DNA of 64,000 bases from Legionella micdadei. Its GTDB lineage: Bacteria; Pseudomonadota; Gammaproteobacteria; Legionellales; Legionellaceae. A program made the position numbers and the translations under genes. The DNA is taken from positions 2,347,001-2,411,000 of the forward strand of contig NZ_LN614830.1 in the NCBI RefSeq assembly GCF_000953635.1, written 5' to 3'. Shown here one piece after another: positions 10,266 to 19,446 of the stretch. Within the stretch, counting starts at the first letter, position 1, and the number at the start of each line of letters is the position of its first letter. The notes below the pieces were generated by a model, which ran no database searches, was not told the origin of the DNA, and saw nothing but the letters and a program-made list of their open reading frames with translations.

Positions 10266-11765
10266 TTAGTCTGAGGTCCCTTTTTTATTTTTAAGCTTCG
10301 ACCCTGGTTCTTTAGGCGGATAAATTTCTTCCAAAGAAACTGAAGTGTCATTTGCGGATACGATTCGCACATGATGTCGTCTTAATTCCCTTGGTTCATC
10401 CACTCCGCAGGAATGGCAAATCACACCTACTTCGTAAGTCAGGTTCCGAACGTAATTATTTACCCTTTCTGCTTTGCTGATCGGATCGAGGCCCCTGGTA
10501 AGCCACTGGCTATGTGTGGCAATGCCAGTAGGGCATGTATTTTTATGACATCGTAATGCCTGGATACACCCTAAAGAAAACATAAAACCACGTGCCGAAT
10601 TAACAAAATCAGCACCAACGCATAATGCCCAAGCAACCATCTCGGGCGTAATTAACTTTCCTGAAGCAATGATCTTGATGCGATCGCGCAGATCATATTC
10701 CACTAGGGTATCAACAAGAGCCGGCAAGCTCTCCGATAAGGGCAAACCCATGTAATCCGCTAAGGTGACTGGGGCTGCACCCGACCCGCCCTCTGCACCA
10801 TCCAACGTAATGAAATCAGGAGCATATTCCTTTCCTCTTTTAATGATCTCCTGACACAGAATATCCAACCAATCATAATTTCCGAGCACAACTTTAAAAC
10901 CGGTCGGCTTGCCAGTTACTGTTCGTACATGATGAATAAAATCCAATAATTCATTCGAATTAGAAATTTCAGGAAACCGGTTGGGGCTTATAGAGTCTTT
11001 ATAAGGTTCGATGTCGCGAATGGCAGCAATTTCCTTTGTTACTTTTTTTGCAGGCAATAATCCTCCTTTACCTGGTTTAGCTCCCTGACTTAATTTGATT
11101 TCAAACATTCTGACTTGTGGATAGGCAGCCGCTTTACGCAATTCTTCGTCCGATAAGTTGCCTTTTTTATCCCGGTAACCGTACTTTGCTGTGCCAATTT
11201 GGGCAACAATATCACATCCCCCTTCTAAATGATAAGAGGATAAACCACCTTCACCCGTATTCAACCAACAACCAGCCTTATATGCCCCGTAAGAAAGCGC
11301 TTTAATAGCATTTTTGGAAATCGAACCATAGCTCATGGCCGAAATATTAATTAACGAATTAGTCGTGTAAGGATAACGGCAATTTTTACCCACCGTTATT
11401 GCTTTAGCTTTAACCACTTCCCGCTGAAGTATAGGAAAAGGGGAATCAACAAAATAAATGGCACCAGTTGTTTTGAGGTTGCGAGTTGTTCCGAATCCAA
11501 TAGTGGTATCGATGTTTTCTGATGCTTCATAGACCCATGTTCGTTGGGCTCGGTTAAAAGGGAGTTGTTCCCGGTCACGCGCATAAAAATAATCCCTTAA
11601 ATAAGGACCTAACCATTCTGCAATGTATCGAATGTAGCCAATTATTGGGTAATTTCTAAGAACACTGTGTTTTTTTTGAATTATGTTCCAAATGGCTAAA
11701 AAAAAGAAAACCGTTAATAGACCCATCCAAATGCAACTAGAGAATGACGGTATAAATTTACCCAT
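10266..11765 (-). CDS. FMN-binding glutamate synthase family protein
   Basis: A 499-residue protein with one N-terminal membrane segment (about residues 10-30) followed by the glutamate synthase central/FMN TIM-barrel domain. Visible are NISAMSYGSISKNAIKALS, TGEGGLSSYH, QGAKPGKGGLLPA, DGAEGGSGAAPVTLADYMGLP and a cysteine-rich stretch, HKNTCPTGIATH, followed by CHSCGVDEPRELR. It lacks the N-terminal glutaminase domain of GltB, so it would use ammonia or another donor, or act on a different substrate. The actual reaction of these stand-alone, membrane-anchored members is not established. The gene is monocistronic; a divergent amidotransferase gene starts 319 bases away. Confidence 0.88.
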   Translation of the reverse strand: MGKFIPSFSSCIWMGLLTVFFFLAIWNIIQKKHSVLRNYPIIGYIRYIAEWLGPYLRDYFYARDREQLPFNRAQRTWVYEASENIDTTIGFGTTRNLKTTGAIYFVDSPFPILQREVVKAKAITVGKNCRYPYTTNSLINISAMSYGSISKNAIKALSYGAYKAGCWLNTGEGGLSSYHLEGGCDIVAQIGTAKYGYRDKKGNLSDEELRKAAAYPQVRMFEIKLSQGAKPGKGGLLPAKKVTKEIAAIRDIEPYKDSISPNRFPEISNSNELLDFIHHVRTVTGKPTGFKVVLGNYDWLDILCQEIIKRGKEYAPDFITLDGAEGGSGAAPVTLADYMGLPLSESLPALVDTLVEYDLRDRIKIIASGKLITPEMVAWALCVGADFVNSARGFMFSLGCIQALRCHKNTCPTGIATHSQWLTRGLDPISKAERVNNYVRNLTYEVGVICHSCGVDEPRELRRHHVRIVSANDTSVSLEEIYPPKEPGSKLKNKKGTSD

Positions 11766-12084
11766 GGTTAACCATGACTCCTTTCATTAATAAGCTATCC
11801 CTGGCCTACTATTTTCTAAGGATCGTTCTTTGATTTCGAAGAAAAGAAAAGATATTCTTTTTTTGAGAATAGGTGGTTTGGATCTATAAGTCAAAAAGGA
11901 ATCCCTCGTAAATCAAAACCAAGCTCACTTTGGACAAAAAATATTGCGTCACGAAGAAATTGAAAATCATTATGTTGGTAATTGGTTTTGTAAAGCAAAA
12001 TTGAACTAGTTTAGCTTAATTTTCAGCTGTAAAATCAATTGTCAACAGACCCTAATACACCATACAAATTAAGGATAATTGATT
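11766..12084. other. Intergenic region, divergent promoters expected
   Basis: A 319-base AT-rich spacer between the divergent glutamate-synthase-like and amidotransferase genes. No gene is seen. A short inverted repeat (tattct / agaata around a T run near 11855) is too weak to name. Promoters for both genes should lie here, but no convincing -35/-10 pair was identified. Confidence 0.5.
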
Positions 12085-12939
12085 ATGTGTCGGTTTATTG
12101 CTTATCTTGGGAAACCTTTTGTTTTACATGATCTCCTATACAAACCAGTTAACTCTTTAATTAAGCAAAGCATTCACGCACAAGAAATGGAACACCCGTT
12201 GAATGGAGATGGTTTTGGTATAAGCTGGTACGTGAAACAACTTGATGAATATCCTGGCGTTTTTAAATCGATACAACCCGCATGGAATGACTCGAACCTG
12301 GAAACGCTTTCGACAAAAATCTTCTCCGGGTGTATTCTCGCCCATGTTCGGGCAGCCAGTCGAGGTGATGTGAATATTTTTAATACCCATCCGTTCATCT
12401 ATAAAGAATATTGTTTTATGCATAATGGTATTATCAATGGTTTCGATAAATTAAGGCGCCAAGTCACAAATCAATTGTCAGATGAAATTTATCACTGGAT
12501 TAAAGGGCAAACTGATTCTGAATTGTTTTTTGCTGTATTTTTAGATTTCTTAATTCGTTCAAAAAAAACATTCGATATCCACGTTTGTGCGGATCTTGTC
12601 CGAAAAACACTGGATTATATTGAAACCCTTCAACAAAAATCGCATATTAAGGAAATGAATTTTATAAATGCGGTGATAAGTAACGGCAAAACCCTTTTAG
12701 CCATGCGTTATGTTTCAAATAAAAATGAAAAAACAAGAAGTCTGCATTATGCAATTGGTAGTGGATTTAAGTATCAAGACGGCTATTGTCATATGGGAAA
12801 CTCTGAAAATCAGGCTAAACAATCAGTCCTGATTGCTTCAGAGCAACTAACGAGCCATAAAGTAGAATGGCACAATGTTCCTACAAACCATTTAATACTG
12901 GTTGATGAAGCATTCCAGCTTGAAATACAAAGCATTTAG
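12085..12939 (+). CDS. Class II glutamine amidotransferase (EgtC/GATase_4-like)
   Basis: A 284-residue Ntn-type amidotransferase. The reading frame could begin at a TTG at 12079, but ATG at 12085 puts Cys at position 2 (MCRFIAYLGKP), as required for the N-terminal nucleophile after Met removal; AAGGAT lies upstream. NGDGFGISWY, HVRAASRG and FMHNGIINGF are the glutamine-binding loops of the family. It hydrolyses an amide such as a gamma-glutamyl bond. It has no synthetase or ergothioneine-pathway neighbours, so the substrate is unknown. Confidence 0.85.
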   Translation: MCRFIAYLGKPFVLHDLLYKPVNSLIKQSIHAQEMEHPLNGDGFGISWYVKQLDEYPGVFKSIQPAWNDSNLETLSTKIFSGCILAHVRAASRGDVNIFNTHPFIYKEYCFMHNGIINGFDKLRRQVTNQLSDEIYHWIKGQTDSELFFAVFLDFLIRSKKTFDIHVCADLVRKTLDYIETLQQKSHIKEMNFINAVISNGKTLLAMRYVSNKNEKTRSLHYAIGSGFKYQDGYCHMGNSENQAKQSVLIASEQLTSHKVEWHNVPTNHLILVDEAFQLEIQSI

Positions 12940-13053
12940 ATGTTCCTATCCCTAAACAATATTCTCACTTTTTCCCTGGAAAACCGATTTACCGCAAAAT
13001 GCACCTGCAAAGCCAAGTTTCCTTCTACCTTGAATAAGCAATTCGCTCCATAA

Positions 13054-13914
13054 TTAGTCGTTTGGCTTAAGTAACCCTGTTAGCGGTTCACTCAAACTCA
13101 GTGAAGTTGAATAAGTCATCGGAATTTTTTCTTCATCAAGCGCTTTTTTAATGCTCGTAAGCACCTCATCAAGCGAATGACGAAGTTGGCTAGGCGCAGG
13201 TTTTGCCCACCAATATATTTCAAAATCGATACCATTAGATGAGAAGGATACAACATAAACTTGAATGTATTTATCTTTAGAGACACTCTCGCATTGTTCG
13301 ACCGCTTTTCTAATCGTTGTGCGGGCTTTTTCCACATCAGTACCGAAATCAATACTACAGGTAACCTTTTTTCGCCTAAGTGTTGTGTCGGTCAGTATTT
13401 GCACTGTACTCGTAAACATTTTCGAATTGGGTATAAACGCCCTTGTCCCATCTGTTTTACGCAGATGAGTATTTTGAACAGAAATGCGATGCACATAACC
13501 TTGTTGTGAATCAACTTCAATAAAATCCCCGATACTGAAAGGTTCTCTAAATAAAAGCAAAATACCTGTAAAGAAATTTTCGAAAATATTCCTGAACGTG
13601 ACGCCAATAGCAACAGAGGTTAGTCCAAATGTAGTCAAAATATCCGCAGTGGTAATCGAGGGAACAACTATTGCTAAAATGACTAAGGCTCCAATAAACC
13701 ATACAAATATAATTGTTAATTTACGCGATATGATGACTAAATTTGCACGGATTGACATTTTAGGTAAAAGCGAGCTCACAATACGCCCCATCACCTTGCT
13801 GATAAAGTAGGTAACAATCGCGATAATAAATCCAATGATGATATTAGGAATGAGAGCGAGAAAATTTTGTGCAAATTTGTCTAATGCTTTTAAGATAATC
13901 CCTAAATAATTCAT
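13054..13914 (-). CDS. Small-conductance mechanosensitive channel (MscS family)
   Basis: A 286-residue protein with three predicted membrane helices in the first ~130 residues. The pore-lining TM3 region is TFGLTSVAIGVTFRNIFENF, followed by GILLLFREPFSIGDFIEV and the Sm-like beta domain with VQNTHLRKTDGTRAFIPNS. These are the hallmarks of MscS, which opens under membrane tension to release osmolytes. The frame extends 20 codons further upstream, but ATG at 13914 has AAGGAAA at the right distance and starts cleanly at the amphipathic N-terminus, so it is preferred. Confidence 0.9.
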   Translation of the reverse strand: MNYLGIILKALDKFAQNFLALIPNIIIGFIIAIVTYFISKVMGRIVSSLLPKMSIRANLVIISRKLTIIFVWFIGALVILAIVVPSITTADILTTFGLTSVAIGVTFRNIFENFFTGILLLFREPFSIGDFIEVDSQQGYVHRISVQNTHLRKTDGTRAFIPNSKMFTSTVQILTDTTLRRKKVTCSIDFGTDVEKARTTIRKAVEQCESVSKDKYIQVYVVSFSSNGIDFEIYWWAKPAPSQLRHSLDEVLTSIKKALDEEKIPMTYSTSLSLSEPLTGLLKPND

Positions 13915-14066
13915 TTTGATTTCCTTATCTTGCACTGATCCAATTTTTATTCTCTTACTTCGTGCGAAAATCATTGCATAGCGGGATTAGTAGCTGCCTA
14001 GCGACGATTCGCTTTTTTAAAATTATTCATATAGGATGAATATATACCCTCGTACTAAATAATCCT

Positions 14067-15365
14067 ATGGCCATCATACGAAAAGATCCAAAATCGAAGG
14101 CATCGAGAAAAATTGCTATCGCAAGTTTTATTGGAACAACAGTTGAATGGTATGATTTTTATCTTTTTGGTACAGCATCCGCATTATTTTTCAACGTTCT
14201 TTTTTTTCCTAAGTTCAGCCCCTATGCAGGAATAATGGCAGCCTATGCAACCTATGCTGTAGGTTTTTTTGCAAGACCTTTGGGTGGTATTATTTTCGGT
14301 CATTATGGGGATCGCATAAGTAGAAAAAAAATGCTCGTTGTTACCCTATGCTTAATGGGTGGATCGACGTTTTTGATCGGGTTACTTCCTACCTATCATA
14401 CAATCGGCATATTTGCACCCATATTGCTCGTGCTTTTACGATGCCTGCAAGGAATTGCGGTCGGTGGTGAGTGGGGGGGCGCAGTGGTTATGTCCGCTGA
14501 AGTCTCCCGCAAAAATGAAAGAGGGTTTTACGCAAGTTGGCCAAACTCTGGAGCGCCATTCGGCTTAGTCATTTCTATTGCAATGTTTCTTATTTTTTCA
14601 TCGCTTCCACGTGAACAATTTTTACTTTGGGGTTGGCGTATCCCTTTTTTATTGAGTTTTGTTGTCGTGCTTTTAGGGCTTTATCTCAGATTAAAAATTA
14701 TGGACAGCAAGGTTTTTGAAGCAGCTAGAAAGCATAAGCGGTTCCCTAAAGTTCCTGCCTTGGAAATGTTACGCTCCCATTTTAAAAATTTTATCCTTGT
14801 CATCGGTGCTCGTTTTGTTGAAAGCGCCTCTTTCTATGTCATGACGGTTTTTGTGCTTAGTTATGGCACTATAGAGTTGCAATTACCCCAAAAAACCCTT
14901 CTGTACGCAGTGATGATGGGGGCGGCTTTGGAGCCGTTCTTCATTCCCTATTTTGGGAAACTTTCTGACCAGATTGGACGTCGCCCGGTGTATATCGCAG
15001 GTGCTTTATTGATGGGGCTGTTTGCTTTTCCTTTTTTCTGGTTATTACAAACCAAAATTCCTCTTTTGATCTATTTTGCTTTAATATTTGGCATGTGCAT
15101 CCCCCATGCAGCAATGCACGGGGTTCAAGGTGCATTTTATACTGAACTCTTTAAAACACGTATTCGTTATAGTGGAACAGCGATTGCTTATCAGTTATCT
15201 GCAGCACTCTCCGGTGGATTAACTCCATTAATTGCTACTGGATTAGTGAATTGGACTCACGGGAAAACTTGGCCCGTTTCTGTGTATTTAATCGTATTAG
15301 CCCTAGTTACTATTGTTAGTGTTTATTTGGCAGTAGAAAAGGCTCAAGCGGATATTTCGAAATAA
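14067..15365 (+). CDS. MFS transporter, metabolite:H+ symporter (MHS/ProP-like) family
   Basis: A 432-residue protein with about 12 membrane helices. The N-terminus IGTTVEWYDFYLFGTASALF, the loop GHYGDRISRKKML and RCLQGIAVGGEWGGA identify the MHS branch of the MFS (relatives of ProP, KgtP and ShiA). These import organic acids, betaine/proline or shikimate with protons; the substrate cannot be read from sequence. It stands alone, with no operon partner. Confidence 0.88.
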   Translation: MAIIRKDPKSKASRKIAIASFIGTTVEWYDFYLFGTASALFFNVLFFPKFSPYAGIMAAYATYAVGFFARPLGGIIFGHYGDRISRKKMLVVTLCLMGGSTFLIGLLPTYHTIGIFAPILLVLLRCLQGIAVGGEWGGAVVMSAEVSRKNERGFYASWPNSGAPFGLVISIAMFLIFSSLPREQFLLWGWRIPFLLSFVVVLLGLYLRLKIMDSKVFEAARKHKRFPKVPALEMLRSHFKNFILVIGARFVESASFYVMTVFVLSYGTIELQLPQKTLLYAVMMGAALEPFFIPYFGKLSDQIGRRPVYIAGALLMGLFAFPFFWLLQTKIPLLIYFALIFGMCIPHAAMHGVQGAFYTELFKTRIRYSGTAIAYQLSAALSGGLTPLIATGLVNWTHGKTWPVSVYLIVLALVTIVSVYLAVEKAQADISK

Positions 15366-15467
15366 TAATTGGAGAATGTTTTTTCCCGCGCCATACCCAG
15401 TCAGAACGTATTTCCGTATTTGTACTGAAGTCAGTAATTCCCTATAATTGAAAATTTTTAAATCTAG

Positions 15468-17216
15468 GTGTTTAAAATCGTGACTTCTGTTTTTGATCTT
15501 GATGATTTGGAGTTTTTAAGAGTTAATGGCTTAGCATTACGGCATGTCGAACTAGAAAAGGGCCTTGATGAGCAAAAAAACGGCTCCGGTAGAGGAGATG
15601 CCGTGAGTTTAGCTAACTATGGCTTAAATGAAGCATTCTCCTCTTTCAGCCATTCTATTTCTGATGAGAACTGCGTCACGTTACAAAAAGAAATTGAACA
15701 CTTTATTTTCAATTCGCTTCAGCACTACCATTGCCCTTCTAATCACTTTAAGGACGCAGCTTTTCATTTGATGCTTAGAGGGGATGACGCTCGTGTTCCT
15801 TATGATTTTAAAAGTTACCCCCTTGGTAAATGCGGTACCCATGCTTTTTCAGCTGCCCAGATTGTCTTCAGTATCTTTACCAATAACTACCAAAATGAAG
15901 ATATTCACCATGCAACGATGCAAATTTTTCTTGAATTTAAGGACAAGCTCAGGCAATTAAAAATACAAAAAGCACACGAATGGTTATCTTTAGCTAAGCA
16001 GAATGAGACAAAAGAATCAGCAAAGCTTGTTGCCCTATTGTCTAAATTAATCGAGGTATATTCTGAAAACATTTATCTCGATAAGCCCCTATTTCGCCTG
16101 GTAGACAACCTAGTTAAGCAGCCACAATATGCTTTACATGACATTGAAGGGTTAGAAAGGATCCTCTCTAACCTAAGTAGTGAGAAGAAAGGTGAATCAA
16201 CTTTGGTTTATTCTTATGAAGAAGATAACTGGGATGAAATGGATGAGCGAGCCCTGAAATCAAGGCTACTTCACTATGTTGCTAACCAAAATTTGCCTAA
16301 AGTTGAGATGTGTTTAAGTCGGCTACCCAAACGCGCTTTTACAACCATCGATCGAACCATGGGATGCCCCCTACAAATTGCAGCTTCATTACCCTGTACT
16401 GCCATTTTAAAAGCTATTTATGAATTCGATCCCGGCTACTACGATTTACTTATGAGTGATGAAACTCTTAGTACGCCTATTTATTTATCATTTAGAACAG
16501 CTCAATACGGGAATACGGACTTCTTATTATCAAAACGACAGGTCCTTTCACGAGACTTATCATGCTTCAATGCGCATATTTTTGGCAATCCACCTCAATT
16601 CAGTGAACGCTTTTTTCAGGTACTCGACCGTTTACTGGAACAAGGCGCTACTCTTGGAAATGAAATTAAGGGATTACATAACAATCCTTTTGCCATTTGG
16701 ATGAGGCAATTAGGCTATTCTAACGTTGATCCAGCAACTCTACTTAAACGCCTTCTACCCCATACGGATTATCACTCCAAATATTTAGGGCTTCTTTCTT
16801 GTTCTTTGGAGCTATATTACCTCTGTAATCAGTCAACGACTGAGTTAACATTGGACTCGAATGTAGAAGCATTCCTAAGACTCCGAGCAGCGATATTTGA
16901 ATCCCTTTCTTTGGAAGAATGCAAACACATTAATGAATTAGTAAGTACAAAGTGTTATGCAGGAAATGCCGAGGAAAGGCTTTATAACGACCTTGCCCAA
17001 TCAGCAATGTCTTCTGAGCAAGCAAAAAAATTTCAGCTCTGTTTTAATCCTCAAGCTGCCGAAGCTGAAAAACAAAATTTTCAAATCACCAACCCTAATC
17101 GATTGTGGTACACACTCTCTCAACCCCAAACCACCAACGTTGAAGCCTATCAGGTGGAAGATGATCAGGATGATATTGTGGATTCAGGCATATCAATTCC
17201 GTGTATCCTTATGTAA
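15468..17216 (+). CDS. Orphan protein ending in a CaaX box, candidate effector
   Basis: A 582-residue protein with no recognised domain. The start is GTG at 15468, directly after an in-frame stop; another GTG at 15480 is possible, and the Shine-Dalgarno sequence is weak. The region around residues 260-330 (LHYVANQNLPKVEMCL...CPLQIAASLPC) has a faint ankyrin-repeat look. The last residues are acidic then SIPCILM: Cys-Ile-Leu-Met is a perfect CaaX prenylation motif, and a terminal Met would favour farnesyltransferase. Legionella effectors such as AnkB use host prenylation through such boxes (established knowledge). The gene is isolated between transporter genes, and no PmrA box was found upstream. 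Confidence 0.6.
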   Translation: MFKIVTSVFDLDDLEFLRVNGLALRHVELEKGLDEQKNGSGRGDAVSLANYGLNEAFSSFSHSISDENCVTLQKEIEHFIFNSLQHYHCPSNHFKDAAFHLMLRGDDARVPYDFKSYPLGKCGTHAFSAAQIVFSIFTNNYQNEDIHHATMQIFLEFKDKLRQLKIQKAHEWLSLAKQNETKESAKLVALLSKLIEVYSENIYLDKPLFRLVDNLVKQPQYALHDIEGLERILSNLSSEKKGESTLVYSYEEDNWDEMDERALKSRLLHYVANQNLPKVEMCLSRLPKRAFTTIDRTMGCPLQIAASLPCTAILKAIYEFDPGYYDLLMSDETLSTPIYLSFRTAQYGNTDFLLSKRQVLSRDLSCFNAHIFGNPPQFSERFFQVLDRLLEQGATLGNEIKGLHNNPFAIWMRQLGYSNVDPATLLKRLLPHTDYHSKYLGLLSCSLELYYLCNQSTTELTLDSNVEAFLRLRAAIFESLSLEECKHINELVSTKCYAGNAEERLYNDLAQSAMSSEQAKKFQLCFNPQAAEAEKQNFQITNPNRLWYTLSQPQTTNVEAYQVEDDQDDIVDSGISIPCILM

Positions 17217-17296
17217 GGGGGCAACGTAATGGAGTAAAAGAAAACCGGATTGTTTGAATCATTTGCCATGCGATTGGTAGACATTATAGGGCAGAA

Positions 17297-19177
17297 TTAG
17301 GTTCTTGATTCACGCAAATACCATGGAATTGTAATGATAATGGTGCGTTGATCGCGTTCTAAAAAAAGCAAAGTCCGAAACCCTGTTGCATGAACATTAT
17401 GCAGTAAAAATTCGTACCAGTGCGGTTCGATGAGTTCAGGGATAATGATTGCTATTAACTGGCCAGGTTTTTCTTTTTTTACTTTTTTAATGAATCTCAT
17501 AAAAGGCCCATAAATAAAGCGGTAAGGTGATTTAACGATTTTTAGTTTCGGCACTGCTGCGTGCTTTTTTTTGGCTGGTTTAACTACATTTTTATCCCAT
17601 AACTCTTTCACTAACTGCTCATTTCCCTCCCTATCAATTAAAACTGCTGTGATGTCATCTGAAAGAAGCATGGCAAATTCAATTGCACGGACAGCCACAC
17701 GATCCACGTTTTGAATGGGAACAACAACCACAGGCGGTTTTAATTCAGCAACATCCAACTCTAGTGGCGAACCAATTTCACGCGCTATTTTTTTATAGTG
17801 CCGGCGAATCTGCAGCATTAGAAAAGCAACCATTGGAATAAGGACTACAACGATCCACGCACCTTCTATAAATTTAGCGGCGATAATGATGATCAGTGCT
17901 AAAGCGGTTGATGTAGCGCCCAGCGCATTAAAAAATAATTTAATTTTAGCCATGGGCTTATTCTTGTTCCGTAGCCAATAAACAACCATTCCACTTTGTG
18001 AAAAAAGGAATGCAGTAAACGCCCCAACGGCAAATAAGGGGATTAGACTTAATGTAATTCCTTTAAAAAGGATGAGAAGCAACCCAGCAAAGATTGCTAA
18101 CAAAATGATTCCGTATGAAAAAACTAAACGGCGCCCTCGTTCAGCAAAAAAATGAGGAAGAAAGTGATCTTCCGCCAAAAATCGACATACTCTCGGAAAA
18201 GCAATAAAACTGGTTTGTGCTGAATTGACTAAGACAAAGAAAATAATAAAGATAGAAAAATAATAAAATATTCCCTTGCCAGTAGTTACAGCAATCAACT
18301 GAGATAATATTGTTTGATAGCCTGGATTTTTTTCATCCATGGCTACAATATGATAAGTTGGGATTAAATACCCAAGAATTAATAAAAATAAAGCTAGCGT
18401 AAGCAAAATTACAGTTAAAGTCCATCTGGCATTTCTAACCCTTGGATTACGAAACAGTGGAACAGCATTGCTGACTGCTTCAATCCCTGTCATCGCTGTC
18501 AGCCCATTAGCAATCGCACTTAGAATCAACCATCCGCTGATGGTTTCCGTTGCAGGTGGGAATTCTGGAGGCGATACCAATGGCTGAGGATGCCCTCCGG
18601 TTCGTAAACTCTCAAATAATCCAATTAACATTGCAATAGAGATACAGACAATAAATAACAACGTTGGCGTAACAAACGCTAATCCAGATTCACGAACACC
18701 ACGCAAATTAAGGAAGGTAAGGAGAGTCAGAACCAAAAGACAAAGCAACAGTGTATAAGGTTGAAGTATAGGGATCGCTGAAACGACTGCGCCAACTCCA
18801 GCTGAAATGCCAACGGCAACATTGAGAAGATAATCGATTAATAAAGCGATTGCAGCCCATATACCTGCTTTTTTGCCAAAATTATCACTCGCAACAATAT
18901 AAGCTCCTCCGCCCTGAGGGTACGCAGCTGTAGTTTGTTGATAAGAGAGGTAAAGCATAATAAGAACTGCAATGACTGCTAGCATGATGAAGGAAAAATA
19001 ATGAAGCCCTGCCATGCCTAATGGTAATAAAATCATTAAAGCGGCCTCAGGACCATAAGCAGTGGAGGCAAAAGAGTCCAAGCCTAAGGCAGGAATGCCG
19101 GTAAGAATGCTAAGTTCTTGCTTCTTACGTTGGCGTAGGGTTAAAGGCTTCCCTAAGATTTTATCAATGAGTGACAT
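17297..19177 (-). CDS. APC-superfamily permease, KimA-like
   Basis: A 626-residue membrane protein with about 12 helices and a C-terminal soluble domain of ~170 residues. LDSFASTAYGPEA and YQQTTAAYPQGGGAYIVAS, with LLIDYLLNVAVGISAG, parallel the Bacillus subtilis potassium importer KimA (YdaO) almost position by position, so cation or amino-acid uptake driven by protons is expected. ATG at 19177 is chosen because AAAGGTGAT lies just upstream; eight more codons would be open. It is divergent from the MFS gene at 19447. Confidence 0.82.
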   Translation of the reverse strand: MSLIDKILGKPLTLRQRKKQELSILTGIPALGLDSFASTAYGPEAALMILLPLGMAGLHYFSFIMLAVIAVLIMLYLSYQQTTAAYPQGGGAYIVASDNFGKKAGIWAAIALLIDYLLNVAVGISAGVGAVVSAIPILQPYTLLLCLLVLTLLTFLNLRGVRESGLAFVTPTLLFIVCISIAMLIGLFESLRTGGHPQPLVSPPEFPPATETISGWLILSAIANGLTAMTGIEAVSNAVPLFRNPRVRNARWTLTVILLTLALFLLILGYLIPTYHIVAMDEKNPGYQTILSQLIAVTTGKGIFYYFSIFIIFFVLVNSAQTSFIAFPRVCRFLAEDHFLPHFFAERGRRLVFSYGIILLAIFAGLLLILFKGITLSLIPLFAVGAFTAFLFSQSGMVVYWLRNKNKPMAKIKLFFNALGATSTALALIIIIAAKFIEGAWIVVVLIPMVAFLMLQIRRHYKKIAREIGSPLELDVAELKPPVVVVPIQNVDRVAVRAIEFAMLLSDDITAVLIDREGNEQLVKELWDKNVVKPAKKKHAAVPKLKIVKSPYRFIYGPFMRFIKKVKKEKPGQLIAIIIPELIEPHWYEFLLHNVHATGFRTLLFLERDQRTIIITIPWYLRESRT

Positions 19178-19446
19178 CCTATCACCTTTAAGACCTATCA
19201 AAATCTATTTACCCAAGGCCAATTTAGAGCTAGAAACAATCAATGCCGATACCCCTACATTCTAGTACATCTGTTATGGTTTCATCCTCTATACCATGCA
19301 ACCCAGTTTGTAGAACTTCGCCTACTTCAATATAGTATAGGTCAATTGAAGTGAATGATTGGAAATCCCATTGCTTGGGTAATCAATGTTACTTGAAATG
19401 GTTGCCCCTTAAATTATTGTCCGTTACCGCAAATAAATTAACTACG

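Noticed and set aside
11850-11885. TATTCT/AGAATA hairpin around a T run
   Set aside because: Short AT stem in AT-rich DNA, with the T run in the loop rather than after the stem.
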